A DNA stretch of 64,000 nucleotides. Source: Furcasterigmium furcatum. Taxonomy: Eukaryota > Ascomycota > Sordariomycetes > Glomerellales > Plectosphaerellaceae. Below are positions 43,672 to 55,377 of this stretch, piece after piece. Both the position numbers and the translations under genes were made by a program. The first letter of the stretch is position 1. Each line of letters begins with the position of its first letter. The notes beneath the pieces are model-generated. The model worked only from the letters and a program-made list of their open reading frames with translations, was not told where the DNA came from and made no database searches. The stretch lies in contig BCIA01000001.1 of NCBI GenBank assembly GCA_001599815.1, positions 1,740,934-1,804,933 of the forward strand, given 5' to 3'.

Positions 43672-45531
43672 CTACACCAACTGGGCATCGATTTCCTCGA
43701 AGAACTTCTTCATTTCCGCGTCGTTGAAACCGGGGATGAGTCTCAGGTCTGGATTTTCGAGACTGAAAATGGCCACTGACATGTCGTCTCCCACACCTTG
43801 ATGTTCTGGAATTGAGTCTGCCCGCTGCGTCTCCGATGACGAGGAACCCGACCCGTCTCCCAGGGACAGAGGAGGCGGCGGTGGTCCTTCGTCGAAGAAC
43901 GCTTTGAATATGGCATCGGTCCCCGCGAGGTATGCCTCGTGCCACACGGCGTCCTTGTCCTCCTCGGAGAAGAAGCTCGGGAAGAGGCCGACGCGCTCCA
44001 TCGCGCGGCGCATCGTGTCGCCCGCCTTGCGGCTCTGGACAAAAGCGCGGAGCTCCTCCTGCTCGTGCGTGAACCCGTGGTCGTTCCACGGCGACAGCGT
44101 CCGCCCGTCGTTGGGGAAGAACGCCTTGTAGACGATCTGCCACTTCTCGTCGTCCTTTGCGCCGCGCGGCGTCGCTGCTTGTATCTTCTTTCGCATCTCC
44201 TGGGTCCATCCCAGCGGGATGGGCGCCCCGGGGATCACCTCGCAGGACAGCGCCTCCTGGTGCTGGAGCCACGTCTCCTCGCTGCTCATGGTCTCCTTGC
44301 ACCGTCCGCAGTACCGTGGCTGGGAGTGCTCTCGCTGCAGGTGGTACTTGACGTCGCAGAACCGATTCAGCGTCTTCTTGATGCACATCCTGTGGAGGAA
44401 CGGGTTGTTCCTGTAGAATGGGCACGCGAAGGACAACGCGGGATCAGAGACCTTGTCCTTGCCTTTCGACTGTCGCTTGGGCGGGCGAGGGTCATCTTCC
44501 TCCTCTCCGTCCTCCTCCTCCCTCCTGTATTTGTTTCGATCGCTGCCATTCGACATCCGTGGCCGCTTGCTTCCCCCGGCACCGGAACCAGTGTTCGCGG
44601 TCCCCTGAGGATGAGACGAGCTCCCCGCGGGATCTGGCCCCGAGTGATTGGTTGCGCCCGCCGTGCGCTGCTTCCACGCTTTGTATGCCAGCAGTGTGCT
44701 CCTGGTAACGTCCGGGATGATCAGCCGCAGGGGATGGTCCTCAGCCAGGGCGGGAATCTCGTCAGAAGCATTGGAATTTGTGGCATATTCGTCCTCCGTC
44801 GGGGAGAGCGTTTCGTCTTCCTTCCCTATCAGACAGTCCGGCCACTCCTCGTCGCTCGGGCTGGGGCAATCTGGGGGTGCTGCGAGATCCTCGAATCTCA
44901 TCGTCTGGCCCGGTGGCGGCGTGTGAACAGTTTCGCTGGTGTCATCGGTGAGAGATGGGATGGATTCCAGGCGTCGTCGGGGCTGCAAGTCGGGCGGGAT
45001 CGAAGGCAATGGCTCGAACGACCTGATGGACAGGGAGATTTGTCCGGGGCCATTGTGCCGCTTGGAGTGAGCGCGAGTAGCTGAGGCGAAGCTGGTGAGT
45101 TCTTCATGGTCAAGGGAGCCCATCTCCAAGAGAGAAGCAGGGATGATGTCTGTGGTATCCCAGCAGCCCGCCCCGAAAAGGTCATGACCACTGTCGCATT
45201 GGACGGAATCTGGGACGACACAGAAGTCGTAGCCGTCAACATCATCGAAATCGGCCACCGAGGCGTAGTCTGGCTCGGAATTTCTCTCGGCTACCATGGA
45301 GCCATCCTCTTCGCGGAAGCGCCAGGCCTCTTGTTGACGGATCCCGTCTTTCTCGGTCTGTAATTCGAGGATATGCATCAAAGATTCGGTCGTCGGGGGC
45401 TGTGCGATGGTTGCAGGAGAGGAGGCGGGATCTTTGCGTCCGCTCCACAAGATGTTGACGACAGCGTCACTGTCGCCGCCCTCTGCACCAGCCACGGGGG
45501 CATCGCGGTCAGGGGCACGTCTGCTGAGCAT
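43672..45531 (-). CDS. Fungal zinc-finger-like nuclear protein, function unknown
   Basis: Single-exon 619-aa protein. The N-terminal 350 residues are polar, acidic and low in complexity (clusters such as DDVDGYDF, SDEEWPD and the basic KRPRMSNGS). A zinc-binding block at about 370-430 (SFACPFYRNN...HRMC...VKYHLQREH...YCGRCKETM...WLQHQ...SC) has Cys/His spacing of two C2H2-like fingers. This block is common in a large Pezizomycotina family of unknown role, often found near gene-regulatory or heterokaryon genes. It is followed by a conserved GWTQEMRKKIQ segment and an acidic C-terminus with Ser-rich runs. The ORF is open to 45861, but the ATG at 45531 (MLSRRAPDRD) begins the protein-like part and is chosen. 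Probably nuclear; DNA or protein binding is inferred only. Confidence 0.8.
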   Translation of the reverse strand: MLSRRAPDRDAPVAGAEGGDSDAVVNILWSGRKDPASSPATIAQPPTTESLMHILELQTEKDGIRQQEAWRFREEDGSMVAERNSEPDYASVADFDDVDGYDFCVVPDSVQCDSGHDLFGAGCWDTTDIIPASLLEMGSLDHEELTSFASATRAHSKRHNGPGQISLSIRSFEPLPSIPPDLQPRRRLESIPSLTDDTSETVHTPPPGQTMRFEDLAAPPDCPSPSDEEWPDCLIGKEDETLSPTEDEYATNSNASDEIPALAEDHPLRLIIPDVTRSTLLAYKAWKQRTAGATNHSGPDPAGSSSHPQGTANTGSGAGGSKRPRMSNGSDRNKYRREEEDGEEEDDPRPPKRQSKGKDKVSDPALSFACPFYRNNPFLHRMCIKKTLNRFCDVKYHLQREHSQPRYCGRCKETMSSEETWLQHQEALSCEVIPGAPIPLGWTQEMRKKIQAATPRGAKDDEKWQIVYKAFFPNDGRTLSPWNDHGFTHEQEELRAFVQSRKAGDTMRRAMERVGLFPSFFSEEDKDAVWHEAYLAGTDAIFKAFFDEGPPPPPLSLGDGSGSSSSETQRADSIPEHQGVGDDMSVAIFSLENPDLRLIPGFNDAEMKKFFEEIDAQLV

Positions 45532-46167
45532 TGCGCAAGTAGTACTTTGTTGGAAACGAAGGAAGTCAGGAGCGACGCCGCGGCATTGGCGCGAAATGCT
45601 CCGGAAGAGTAGCAGAAGAACACCAAGAAGGAGGGAATCCGATGTTCTCAGGAGAAATCGACAAAGCCGGGGCCCAGGACCAAGGGTCGAAGATTCTGGT
45701 GCTGAGACACCATGAAGCTGACCCGTAGCGACCTGCAGGCCGTGGCCCGAAGGAGTCGGTAGTTGGAAGTACACAATTGTGTAAGTTGGCCGTTGGTGTA
45801 AGAAGCCCGCCCAGCCTCCGGAGGCCCAGCCGCTGAACATCACGGTCGCGCCACCATGCACGGTAGACGCATGGCGACTTGTGATAGGTCTTTGGGCGCT
45901 GACGCTGATCTTCTAGAATTACGCACATGTGCGCAATGCTCGAATGCTGCTCTCCAGAATTACGCACATGTGTGCAATTCTCGAGAGCTGCTCGCCATAA
46001 GAGCAGTACATAAAGTAGAGAGCCAACGTAGAGAGGATATTCCAGACGAGCAAATCGCAGTACTCATTCCAATACATGACCGCACAAGTTGAACACTGCC
46101 TGGAAACATCCAAGATCTGAGGGAGACGCCTCTGCATCCGTCTGGCTACGACAGACGAACCCCGGCC
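45532..46167. promoter_or_regulatory. Divergent promoter with tandem near-palindromes
   Basis: Between the zinc-finger gene (minus) and a small spliced gene (plus). Two copies of a 41-bp-period repeat, starting near 45915 and 45956, each carry TTACGCACATGTG[C/T]GCAA, the first almost perfectly palindromic. They probably mark a regulatory site for one or both genes; the bound factor is unknown. Confidence 0.4.
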
Positions 46168-46471
46168 ATGTCCACCATCAGCGACACGCCTTCCGCGGCG
46201 GTCTCCGAAGAAGGCGGCCCCAAGTAAGAACACTCTTGAAGCACCGGCCATGTGCAACATTGTGCTGACAATGGCCAGAAATAAGGGCCAGCGCGATGCG
46301 ATACAGGCATACCTGAGCGAGATCGATGGACCAGTCTCAGCGAGACTGTTCACTGTAGCCCCACTGGAGAAAAGCGTGTCTTATGTCTCGAAGGATGAGC
46401 CAGTCCGAACCCCCCGGGTAGCATCTGAATCTCAAGGCATGAAACGGAAAGGGAAAAAAAAGGATGTTTGA
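46168..46471 (+). CDS. Small spliced hypothetical protein
   Basis: 82-aa protein from exons 46168-46223 and 46279-46471; the 55-bp intron has a GTAAGA donor, CTGAC branch point and CAG acceptor. It reads MSTISDTPSAAVSEEGGPK across the junction into NKGQRDAIQAYLSEIDGPVS. The N-terminus is Ser/Thr/Glu-rich, the middle may form one helix, and the end is a Lys/Arg cluster (KRKGKKKDV) like a nuclear signal. No homologous family recognised. The intact frame across a consensus intron and the shared divergent promoter argue for a real gene; length and lack of family keep confidence moderate. Confidence 0.45.
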
Positions 46472-47153
46472 GGCTGGGGGTATAATTGTACAGCTACATT
46501 CGTGACAAGACGGCGTTTAGAGAAAGAAAGCTACATGTATTCGATGGAGAATCCTTCAAAGAACGGGGCCATCATCCATGTGCATGTGCCCATATCCGCC
46601 CGTGATCGCATCCTCACTGCGAATGATAACGAACTAGAAACGCCAACTGGCAGGGGCATCAATCGACCTGGGCGGGGGAGTCGATGGATTTGCGCGGGAA
46701 CAAGAGGGTCACAGAAAGGATGGCAGCTCGGGCTCGAAACGCTCACGTCGACGAGACTTCAGATCAAGCCCCAGGAAATTGAGATGGCTGCTCTCTTGAC
46801 TTGGGCAAGTCGAAATGACCTCTCTCTTAACCTCAGAAAATTGAGAGTGCTTCATACTCAGCCAGAAGCAATTCCAAGGGCCGCCCAATCGACTTTGAGC
46901 AGCTCAGAAGACAGCCTATCTGGACGGTACCAACACTCGACCGGCTATGTATCTATTCTACGACCCCTGTGCCCGGGGACAGAGAATAACGTACGCTGCG
47001 GCCCACCGTCTTCATCCAGTCCCGTGCACACCGAATGACGTCCTCGTCTCTGGCGGCGAGTCAGTGGGCTGTTGGGCTGGGAAGTCACAATGGCTTCCTG
47101 CCAAATCATATCTATTGATCAATAAAGTCAAGTCATCTACTCATTACTCCTTT
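46472..47153. other. Intergenic region
   Basis: No recognised gene; contains the mannosidase 3' flank. Confidence 0.45.
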
Positions 47154-49768
47154 TTACGCGTCCAGCATGCCCAGGTACCGCGTCTCGATCTTGGTGTCGT
47201 CCTTGGCGCCGCGGACGGCAATCTCGACCGTCTCGCCGGGCACAATGTCCACGAGGTTGTCCTCGAAGTGGACGCCGTCGTCCTCGCACTCGAGGGCGAG
47301 GCCCTTGATGGGCACCTCGGCGCTGATCTGGACGACCGAGTTGTCCTTGGCCAGCTTGGCCTCGAGCTTCTTGGGCTTCTGCAGGTGCAGGTACTTGAGC
47401 GGCTCCGGCCAGTTGACGTACCGCGCGAGCTGCTTGCCCTCCTTGTTGACAAGGTACGCCGCCACGATGATGCGGTTCTCCTGTCCCTTCTCCTTGACGG
47501 GGACGTCGAAGGCGGCGATCTCCGTCGATGCGTTCTTGGGAAGGTGGAAGTCCTTCTCAATCGTCTCCGAGTGCGTCACGTCGCCCGTCTCGACATCGAA
47601 ACCTTTGATGACCAGGTCCGCAGTCACGTCCTCGAGCTGGAGGTTGGAGCCCCAAATCTCGATGCGAGTCTGGACGTCGATGTTGACGCGCGTGTACTTG
47701 TCCTTGGGGTGCTTGTGCTCGCGACGGGTGATGCCGATCGAGAGAGGTGCCATCTCTCGCTTCACGGTGTAGTAGGCGTGCTTGGGTCGCAGGTAGTAGT
47801 CGCAGATGGCCCACGAGGTGACCGGCCAGCAGTCGTTGATCTGCCAGACCAGGGCACCGCCGCAGTACTCGCGCTGGGGACCGCGCCACTCCCGCTTCCA
47901 CAGGCGGTATGCAGACGCAAGGCACTCGGCCTGCATCAGCTGCGTGCAGTAGACAAAGTGCTCCAGAGGGTCAGGGGCATAGCGGAAGTTCTCGACAAGG
48001 TACAGGGCGATGCGGCGCTCGTGGCCATCTGCCTTGTTGTGGAAGTCGACAGTCGACGACTGAGGGTACCTGTCCGGGTCATCCTTGCCCAGGGGGAGGT
48101 AGGCGTCGATGGTCTTGACGGAGGGGAACGCCTCCATGCCGAACTCCGAGACGAAGCGACCGCCAAGCTTGTCAAAGTTTTGGTACTTCTCCTGGCTGCC
48201 GTGCCAGACGTTCCACTGGTGAATGTCACCGACCGTGGGATCCCTCGAGTCCTTGCCGCCCCAGGGGCTGCCGGGGTGGTAGTAGGTGGCGGGAATGAGC
48301 TCCTTGCAGACGTCAGGCAGGGTCTTTTCGTAGATGTAGCGGGCGGGGAAGTCGGTCTTGAGCCAGCTGTCTTCGTCGTTGTTCGTGGGGTCGTAGCCGG
48401 GGAGCGCGCCCTCGGCATACTGGTAGTCCTCGTTGTTGCCGGCCCAGATGACAATGGAGGGATGGTGGCGGAGCATCTTGACGTTCTCCTCGGCCTCGCG
48501 CTTGATGGAGTCGAGCAGCTCGGGCCAGACGGGGTAGTTGCCACAGCCGAACATGAAGTCCTGCCAGACAAGAATGCCGAGCTCGTCGCAGGCATCGTAG
48601 AACGCCTGCTCTTCGTAGATTCCGCCGCCCCAGACACGAATCATGAACTGGTTGCCATCCCTGAGCAGCCTGATCCAGTCGTAGTAGCGCTCCTTGGTGA
48701 TCCGGGGGATGAAGTTGTCCGCCGGGATCCAGTCGCTGCCACCGCAGAAGATCGGGATGTTGTTGATGCGGAAGAAGAATGAAGTTCCGGGCTGGTCCTT
48801 CAGAGGGTCTTGCACGAGCTCGGCCTTGCGCAGGCCGATCTTCTTGGAGACGGAGTCAATCTCAACGTCATCGACGATGACCGTGGCCTTGACCGTGTAG
48901 AGAGGCTGCTTGCCGTAAGGGATTGGGTACCACAGAGCAGGATCCTGGATCTTGAAGGCGGCATTGGTCGTGCCCTCGGCAGCATCAACGGTCTGCGAGT
49001 CGACGACCTTGTCGTCCAGCGACACCTCAAACTTGACCTTGCTGGCCTTGCCTTCGACCTGGGCATGGGCGATAATTTCGGCCGACTTGAGCGAGTCGTC
49101 GACGGTGTTGTCAGTGTAGAGGTCAGAGACGCGAGCGTCGTAGATCTCGAGGTTGATGGGCCTCCAGGGGCCGCAGGTGAGCAGGGTCGGGCCCCAGTCC
49201 CAGCCCTAGAAGTGTCAGAACATCGATTTCTCTCTCAGTGAGCCGCCGTCAGACTTACCCAGTGGTATTGAGCTTTCCTCACAGCCAACCTCGAGTTATC
49301 GCCGTTCCAGCATCCCCACTTGTGGTCGGGGTACTTCTCGACAAGCTTCCAGCCGCGCAGGTATGCGCTATCGAACGTGATCTCGAGCTCGTTGTCGCCG
49401 TCAGCCTTGATGGTAGAGGTGACATCGACGCGCTCGGGGGTGAACATGTTGTCCGTCTCGAGGATCTTGGTGCCGTTCAGGACGACGGTGGCGAAGGTGT
49501 CGAGGCCATCGAAGGCGAGGATGGCCTTGGAGCCCTTGGACACGGATGGCGCTGAGAAGGTCGTCTTGTACACCCAGACGGCCTCGCCGATCCACTGCAC
49601 GTCGAGCTCATTCTTTCCGATGAAAGGGTCGGGGATGATCTTGTGGTGGAGGAGATCCAGGTGGACGTTGGTCGGGAACTGGCCGACGGGGAGGAACTTG
49701 CTGTCTTCCTTGTCCGCCTGGCGGAACTCCCAGTTCTTGTCAATGGCCTGCACCGTGAAGGGAGCCAT
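47154..49768 (-). CDS. mndB: Beta-mannosidase B (GH2)
   Basis: GH2 enzyme that releases mannose from the non-reducing end of manno-oligosaccharides, completing mannan breakdown. Exons are 49768-49259 and 49205-47154, giving 853 aa; the 53-bp intron (GTAAGT, CTAG) lies within the conserved YHWGWDWGP motif. No signal peptide is present, which fits the intracellular B-type enzyme (unlike secreted MndA). The N-terminal jelly-roll sugar-binding domain spans about 1-180, the immunoglobulin-like domain to about 300, then the TIM barrel. The acid/base is E429 (WAGNNED) and the nucleophile E524 (VSEFGM), both as in family GH2. WNVWHG and CWPVTSWAICDYY line the active site. The ATG at 49768 gives a family-typical start (MAPFTVQAIDKNWEFRQAD). 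It probably acts on imported mannobiose. Confidence 0.96.
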
Positions 49769-50901
49769 GGTGTAGGTGAGGTGAAGTGCAGGACGGGTGA
49801 GGGATAGGGAGGATGTCGGGAGGAGGAAGAGTGAAAGAAAGTGTCGAGCTGAAGAGAAGAACTTTGTAAGTGGCTCGACTTGCCCTCAGCCGTGCCTTCC
49901 GGTGGTGGACAGACTCGAGCAGTAAGAGCGATGCAAGGTCGCCCGGGGTAAATGCCCTGCTGGTGAGGTGAAGGAGGGGCAGATGAGGGGCAAAATGGTG
50001 ATGATGAGGGGTGTGTGAGGGGTAAAGGGGTAAAGTAGAGCTGATTGAAGGTCACCTTTTGGTGAGACCAGACCCTGGCTACAAGCAGAATACGACGCCA
50101 GCTTTATATCGAGCCCTTGTATTGTCACGCGTTGGACATCCAGGCCGGGGAAGACCCGTCTTCCTGTCTGGACGGCGGGGGAACGGCCGCCGAGCTGCAC
50201 TATAGGTGACGATGCTAATGGCTTCACCGTGGAGAATCAGGGATCACAGCTGTCGGGACCGCTGAACCGCCCCCACCATGCAGGGCCAAGAGGATGGACG
50301 TCGGTGTTCGTCCGTTCCAGTGGCGCCATAGGCGGTGCGGCCGGGCGAGGAGACCCCAACGCAGCCTGGAGTTTTCGGGGTAACCCCCTGGAGCGCCTCG
50401 GGCTAAGCGGCTCAGTCCACAGAGATGGGCCAGCCTACCCCATTTTCACCACGGGGATTCGTTTTCCGTGCCCTGTTCAGGCATGGCGCCGATCCCTCTG
50501 CCCCCCTTAGCCGCCTGTCGCAGCCCTCGCCGTCCAGGCGTCCCGCGCTACCAAGACTGCCATTCTCGCGAGAGCCGCTGGGGAGTTTCCAGAAAGGGCA
50601 AACGGGTTATCAAAAGAACGACACGATCGCCCCCACCAGCCAGGTGAATCGGACTGCACCCGACAGTGACGATGGACGCTAGCTGTGCCTAAGAAAGGAT
50701 CTTGAAGAAACCTGGAAAGCGGATTTGAGCGCTTAGAACACCCCACGAGAAACACTGGTTTTCATGAGTCCAACTGGTTTCCGAGGCGCGGGGACACAAG
50801 ATCAAGTTCAAGGCAATATCTATTGTATGCCCAATAACAAAACCCCGGCACCCAGAACGCCGAGAGGACCATGAATAGCCAAGCCCTCTCCCAGAGATCG
50901 A
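49769..50901. other. Intergenic region
   Basis: Mannosidase promoter (purine-rich at 49805-49870 on the plus strand) and DUF3433 3' flank. No gene recognised. Confidence 0.45.
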
Positions 50902-53798
50902 TCAATGGTATCCCGGTACATCACCGATACCCCCATACTCCGTGGCGCCGTATATATCATGCAGCTCTACAGCCATCCGGTCCCCGAGCCGAGTGCTCAC
51001 CATGCCGTAATACCACTTGCCGCCCATCTCCCGCATCCTCCTCTTCCTCTCGCGGTCGTTCAGCGCCGCCACGCCCTCCAGGTGCTCGACCCATCGCGCC
51101 TCGGCCACATACCACATCTCGCCGGCGATGCTCCGCGGGTCGACCGGCAGCTCCGGCCAGCGCAGGAACATGGTGGCGAAGAGCACGACGACCATGACGG
51201 CCAGCAGGCCCGCGCTGAGCCGCGCGCACACCGTGTGCACGATCTCCATCTGCGTCAGGTTGTACGGCACGTTCGCGAACAGCATCGGCAGGAAATCCGA
51301 CAGCACGGCCATCAGCGACGTGCCGAAGAGGAGCCAGTCGCGGGCGCCGATGCCCGCGAAGATGCCCGTGACGGCGTACGTCGGGCGTCCCGAGAGGATC
51401 GAGCGGTTGGCCGTCTGGGGGCCGCCGGCCATGCGGCGGTACGGGGCAATGATCACGATACCTGTGACCGGGTGTGTCAGTACGGTTCATTGGTCTCGGG
51501 CGAGAGGATGAGCTTACTGCAGAAAACGCACTCCCAGCAGATCATCACGATGACGCCGAGCGCCGACGACACGAAGCGCGCGCCGAACTTCTGCCCCTCC
51601 ATGAAGTGCTTGAGCTGGTCCGGCACCTTCATCCCCAGGTGGTAGAAGATGACCACCCCGAGAAGGGCGACGAGGTAGAAGAGGAAGATAGAACGCCACC
51701 AGAAGGTGAGGAACGCAAACGTGGCCGGGGGCCTCCTCTGCGTCGGCACCGGCCCCTGCGGCCGATACCCCATCGCCTCGGCGTACGCCGTCTCCCTCAG
51801 CATGGCGGCGCCCTCCTCCTCCCTCCTCACCCCCCGGAGGCTCCGGCCGGACTCATCGCAGAGGACGAGGCCGTACTCCTCGCGTCCGTCGTAGTTGCGG
51901 AACCATCCCAGGGTGAACTGCTTCTCGGCGACGGCGGCCTTGACAGCGCGGAAGTCGGGGGCCCCGATGCCCCTGACGTCCGGGTTGCGCGCGAGGGCGG
52001 CCGCGCCCGCGATGCACCACGGGTCCGCGAAGACGCCCGTCTTCCAGCGGGTGGTCACGATGGCGAGGATCGCGATGAGGAGGATGGCGATGGCCAGCAG
52101 GCACCCGACGAGGATGTAGGCCTCCGTCCTGGATACGCCGAGGTTCAGCGCGCACCCGTCGATGGCGTCGAAGGAGCAGCGGCCGTGGATCTTGAGGCCG
52201 ATGGCCTCGCTGGCTATCGGCGGCAGGAAGGCTGATATCCAGACCGCCATGGTGCCCAGGAACGGCACGGGATGGCCCTGGCCGAGCATCGCGAACGGGC
52301 GCCAGAAGCCCTTCCAGCCCTCGAAGTGAAGCGTCAGGGAGTCGCGGCCGGACGCGCCCTTTGGGTGGGACAGCGCGGCGAACGGCTGGTAGAGCTTGGC
52401 TGTCTGGTCGATGGCGCGGATGGCGAGGGCCAGGAGGACGGCGAGCAGGGGAGGCAGGAACTTGCCAATGTAGTAGCCCGCCGAGGTGAGCGTGTATGTC
52501 GTGGCCTCCACGACCACGAACTGGTCCGTGGTGGGCGTCGATACTGATGTGATCACGACTCTTGTGGCAGGCTCGGAGGTCACCCGTGTGATCGGTGCTG
52601 GCGTCTCAATCACAGTCGTCGGCAGTCCGTCTGGCCCGTATGTGACATAGGTGGTCGGCGAGGGAGTCTCCATGTACGTCCGCAGTGTGCCCCCCCTTTC
52701 GCTCGTCATGACCTCGGTGACGGGTCCCTGGATCTGCTTGCCATCAGGTCCAACGGTGAACGTCGAGTATAGCGTCGTCTTGCCCGTCGACGCGTAGGTA
52801 ATGGGCGGGCCGTCCTTTGTCACGATGACGGGGACGGTCTGAATGGTGTCCTTTTTCAACGTCGTGACGATTTCTTTCGTGACAGGGGGCTGAACAACTG
52901 GGCCTCCGTCGCCGGTTGGGGCTGGTTGACCGCCGCCGCCGCCACCTCCTCCTCCCTGCTGCGGTGGAGGTGTGGTAACAACTTCTTCGACGATCGTCGT
53001 TGTCCTCGTGGTGTTGTCCACAGGGTCCGTTATGGTCATGGTTTTCGTCTGGGTCGTGGTATAAGGAGTCGGCTCTTCTACGGGCGGCTCGGTCGAAGGG
53101 GCCGGCGGTTCCCCAGTAAAGTATGTTGTACCGGGAATGACCGTTGTGATAGTCGACACGACGTCGCTCGTCACCTTCGTCGTCGTGAACGTCGTGATGG
53201 TGACTTTGGGTCCCGGCTTGGTGACCATAGTCGTGAAGGGAACCTCGACGAGAGCGGTGGTGAGTCTCCCCTGGACATCGTCAGTCTCAGTCGGCCCAGC
53301 GCCGTTTGACTCTCCGTCCTTGTTGTCGGTGCCGTCTGCCGGGTCAGTCTCCCTCGGTGCCGGGTCTACGCTCTGCTCTGGCGTTGGGGCCGCAGGAGCT
53401 GGCTGTTCAGGGCCCTCAGTTGGTGCTGCGTTCTCCTGACGAGGGAGCAGCTCGTCCATCCTCTCCTTGAAGAGCATCCACGCCTCATCGTGGGTGAGTG
53501 ATCGTTGCTCGATGGTAGCCGTGTCATCGGATCCACGGAACTCGCGGTCTGCGAACAGAACCAAGCCAGCCAATGCGAGGCATATCAGGATGAGAAGACT
53601 GATGTACCACCATCGCAGCGACACGGGTCGGTAATTCGGCTTTGGTCGCCCTTTGTCGTTGGTGAGTGATGCCCTTCGGTAGTCCTCCTCTTGAAATAGG
53701 GCTGAAATGTTATCCTGTGGCCCTTTCGTGTAGTAGTAGCCTGGAGGATTCATGGACCATATCGGCTGAACCTCGTCTTGTCGCGATACTTGCTGCAT
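50902..53798 (-). CDS. DUF3433 multi-pass membrane protein (Neurospora spray-like)
   Basis: 946-aa protein from exons 53798-51518 and 51461-50902; the 56-bp intron has GTAAGC and CACAG ends. Residues 1-60 are cytosolic with PPGYYY motif-like residues. A first helix at about 63-83 precedes a long Thr/Pro/Glu-rich extracellular or lumenal region (repeats of TTTxTK and PxPT) of about 330 residues, probably O-glycosylated. Then follow DUF3433-type modules: several helices (LPPLLAVLLALAIRAI, LGTMAVWISAFLPP, ILVGCLLAIAILLIAILA, FYLVALLGVVIFY, LFGTSLMAVLSDFLP, GLLAVMVVVLFATMF) with soluble loops. Neurospora SPRAY, needed for polar growth and Ca2+ handling, is the best-studied family member I know; orthology to it is not established here. 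Molecular function unknown. Confidence 0.85.
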
Positions 53799-55377
53799 GG
53801 TGATGTGCGGCTCGACGCGAGAGCATCAGGAATCTCAGGTCACGGGAGTGAGAACACAGGGTCCGGGGTCCGCATCATATGGCTTTTCAAGTCACCCGTG
53901 AACCCTCAGGTCACGCCTGGTTGCTTCTGCCCAACGGCCGGCCATTTCAAGCTTAAAACGCCTCGTTTTGACGGCGTCTTCCGTCACCAAGACTATAGGG
54001 GGCGAGGCCATCTCACGATAGGCCCATGCGTAGGTAGAGCCAATCGGCAGGGTTGAGATCCGAGAGCCCCAGCCGCCTTGCCGTCGAAAAGACCAAGTCA
54101 TGATCCAGCCAGCGCACGATGTCCATTGGAGGCGGCGGTGCTGGCTTGAACCAGTTCAGTTAGGACTGCAGTTGGGGCTGGCTGGTGGCAGAGCAGCTGA
54201 GGCATGCTGAGGTCTTAGACCCGCGGCCGACTTCAGCCGCAGCAATAGCTCAATGTCCGAACATCTCGCTAGAGCTCCCCAAAGCTTACATTCTATTGGC
54301 ATGAGTGCGTCTTAGCTCCAAGCCAGGGTTTCGGCATCCATAGGGCTGGGGCTGGCTCGGCTCGGGAGGGAGGTCGACGGGCCTTCGACCTCGACCTGCC
54401 AACACCAGTGAGCTGGCTCGTTCATCACGGGGCGGAGGCCGATTGGCTCCCTCTCTGATGGAAAGTTTCGTCTGTTGGATCGTGGCTGATGCATCATTTA
54501 CCAGAAGAGACAGGCCTCCCGTGGTGTTGTTCAATCATTCGGTTCCACGACGAAGACAGACACAGACACTGCATCGTCCCCCTCTCCCGTCTTGATTCAA
54601 GCAGTGCCGAAGAGGTATACTTAAATATCAACCAGGGTCTCCGTGAAAATGAGACGCACCAAACTGTAGTACCCGACCACGGGCGCACTCGACGTGCTTC
54701 GTTGGTCAGCGACCTTGCCTGGCTCTTGACTTGACTTGGTGTTCACTCTGCGCTTCAAACTTCAGTCCCAATCCCGTTCGAGGAAAGCCTGATGAGGCTG
54801 ATGGCAATTGAAGTGTGGCTGTACATCGACTTCTGGCCGATGGCGGTACCGGCTATCACAGCAAACGCCAGCGACTCCATCATGGGCACGAGCAGATGGG
54901 AGACTTGCACGCATCTCTGTTCCTCTTCCCATTCCCGATCCCGTCTGGATTATTGGCTGTGAATCTGATGGGTATCACCGTCGGACCCGTAGACTGCCGG
55001 CGATTCCAGCAGCTGGCCTCCTCGTCGCGTAGCACCTGGCGACCCATACGAGTTCTTGAAGGACAGAGATGTCGGCCAACTTACACGACTCGCCAACACG
55101 GAAGACCTGTCGAAGCAGGGCGTGAGAAACCATCCGATACAATACGAGGGGATACCCATGCTACCAGACATCAGATGGAGGCCGGCCGAGATGTCGACGG
55201 TGCTCGACTGGAGGACCTCAACGGGAGGCGCACTCATGCCGACGGTGAGTGAGTTCCACCGATGCCGAGCTAGAAATCAATGTTCTGATAGAACCTTCTA
55301 CCGCAGTAAACGTCCAAGCCAGAAGTACATACATGTACATCGCAGGTCGTACGGCCATCGTCTCTGCCCCTCGACCC
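53799..55377. other. Intergenic region
   Basis: DUF3433 promoter and esterase 3' flank. ORFs here lack domains. Confidence 0.45.
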
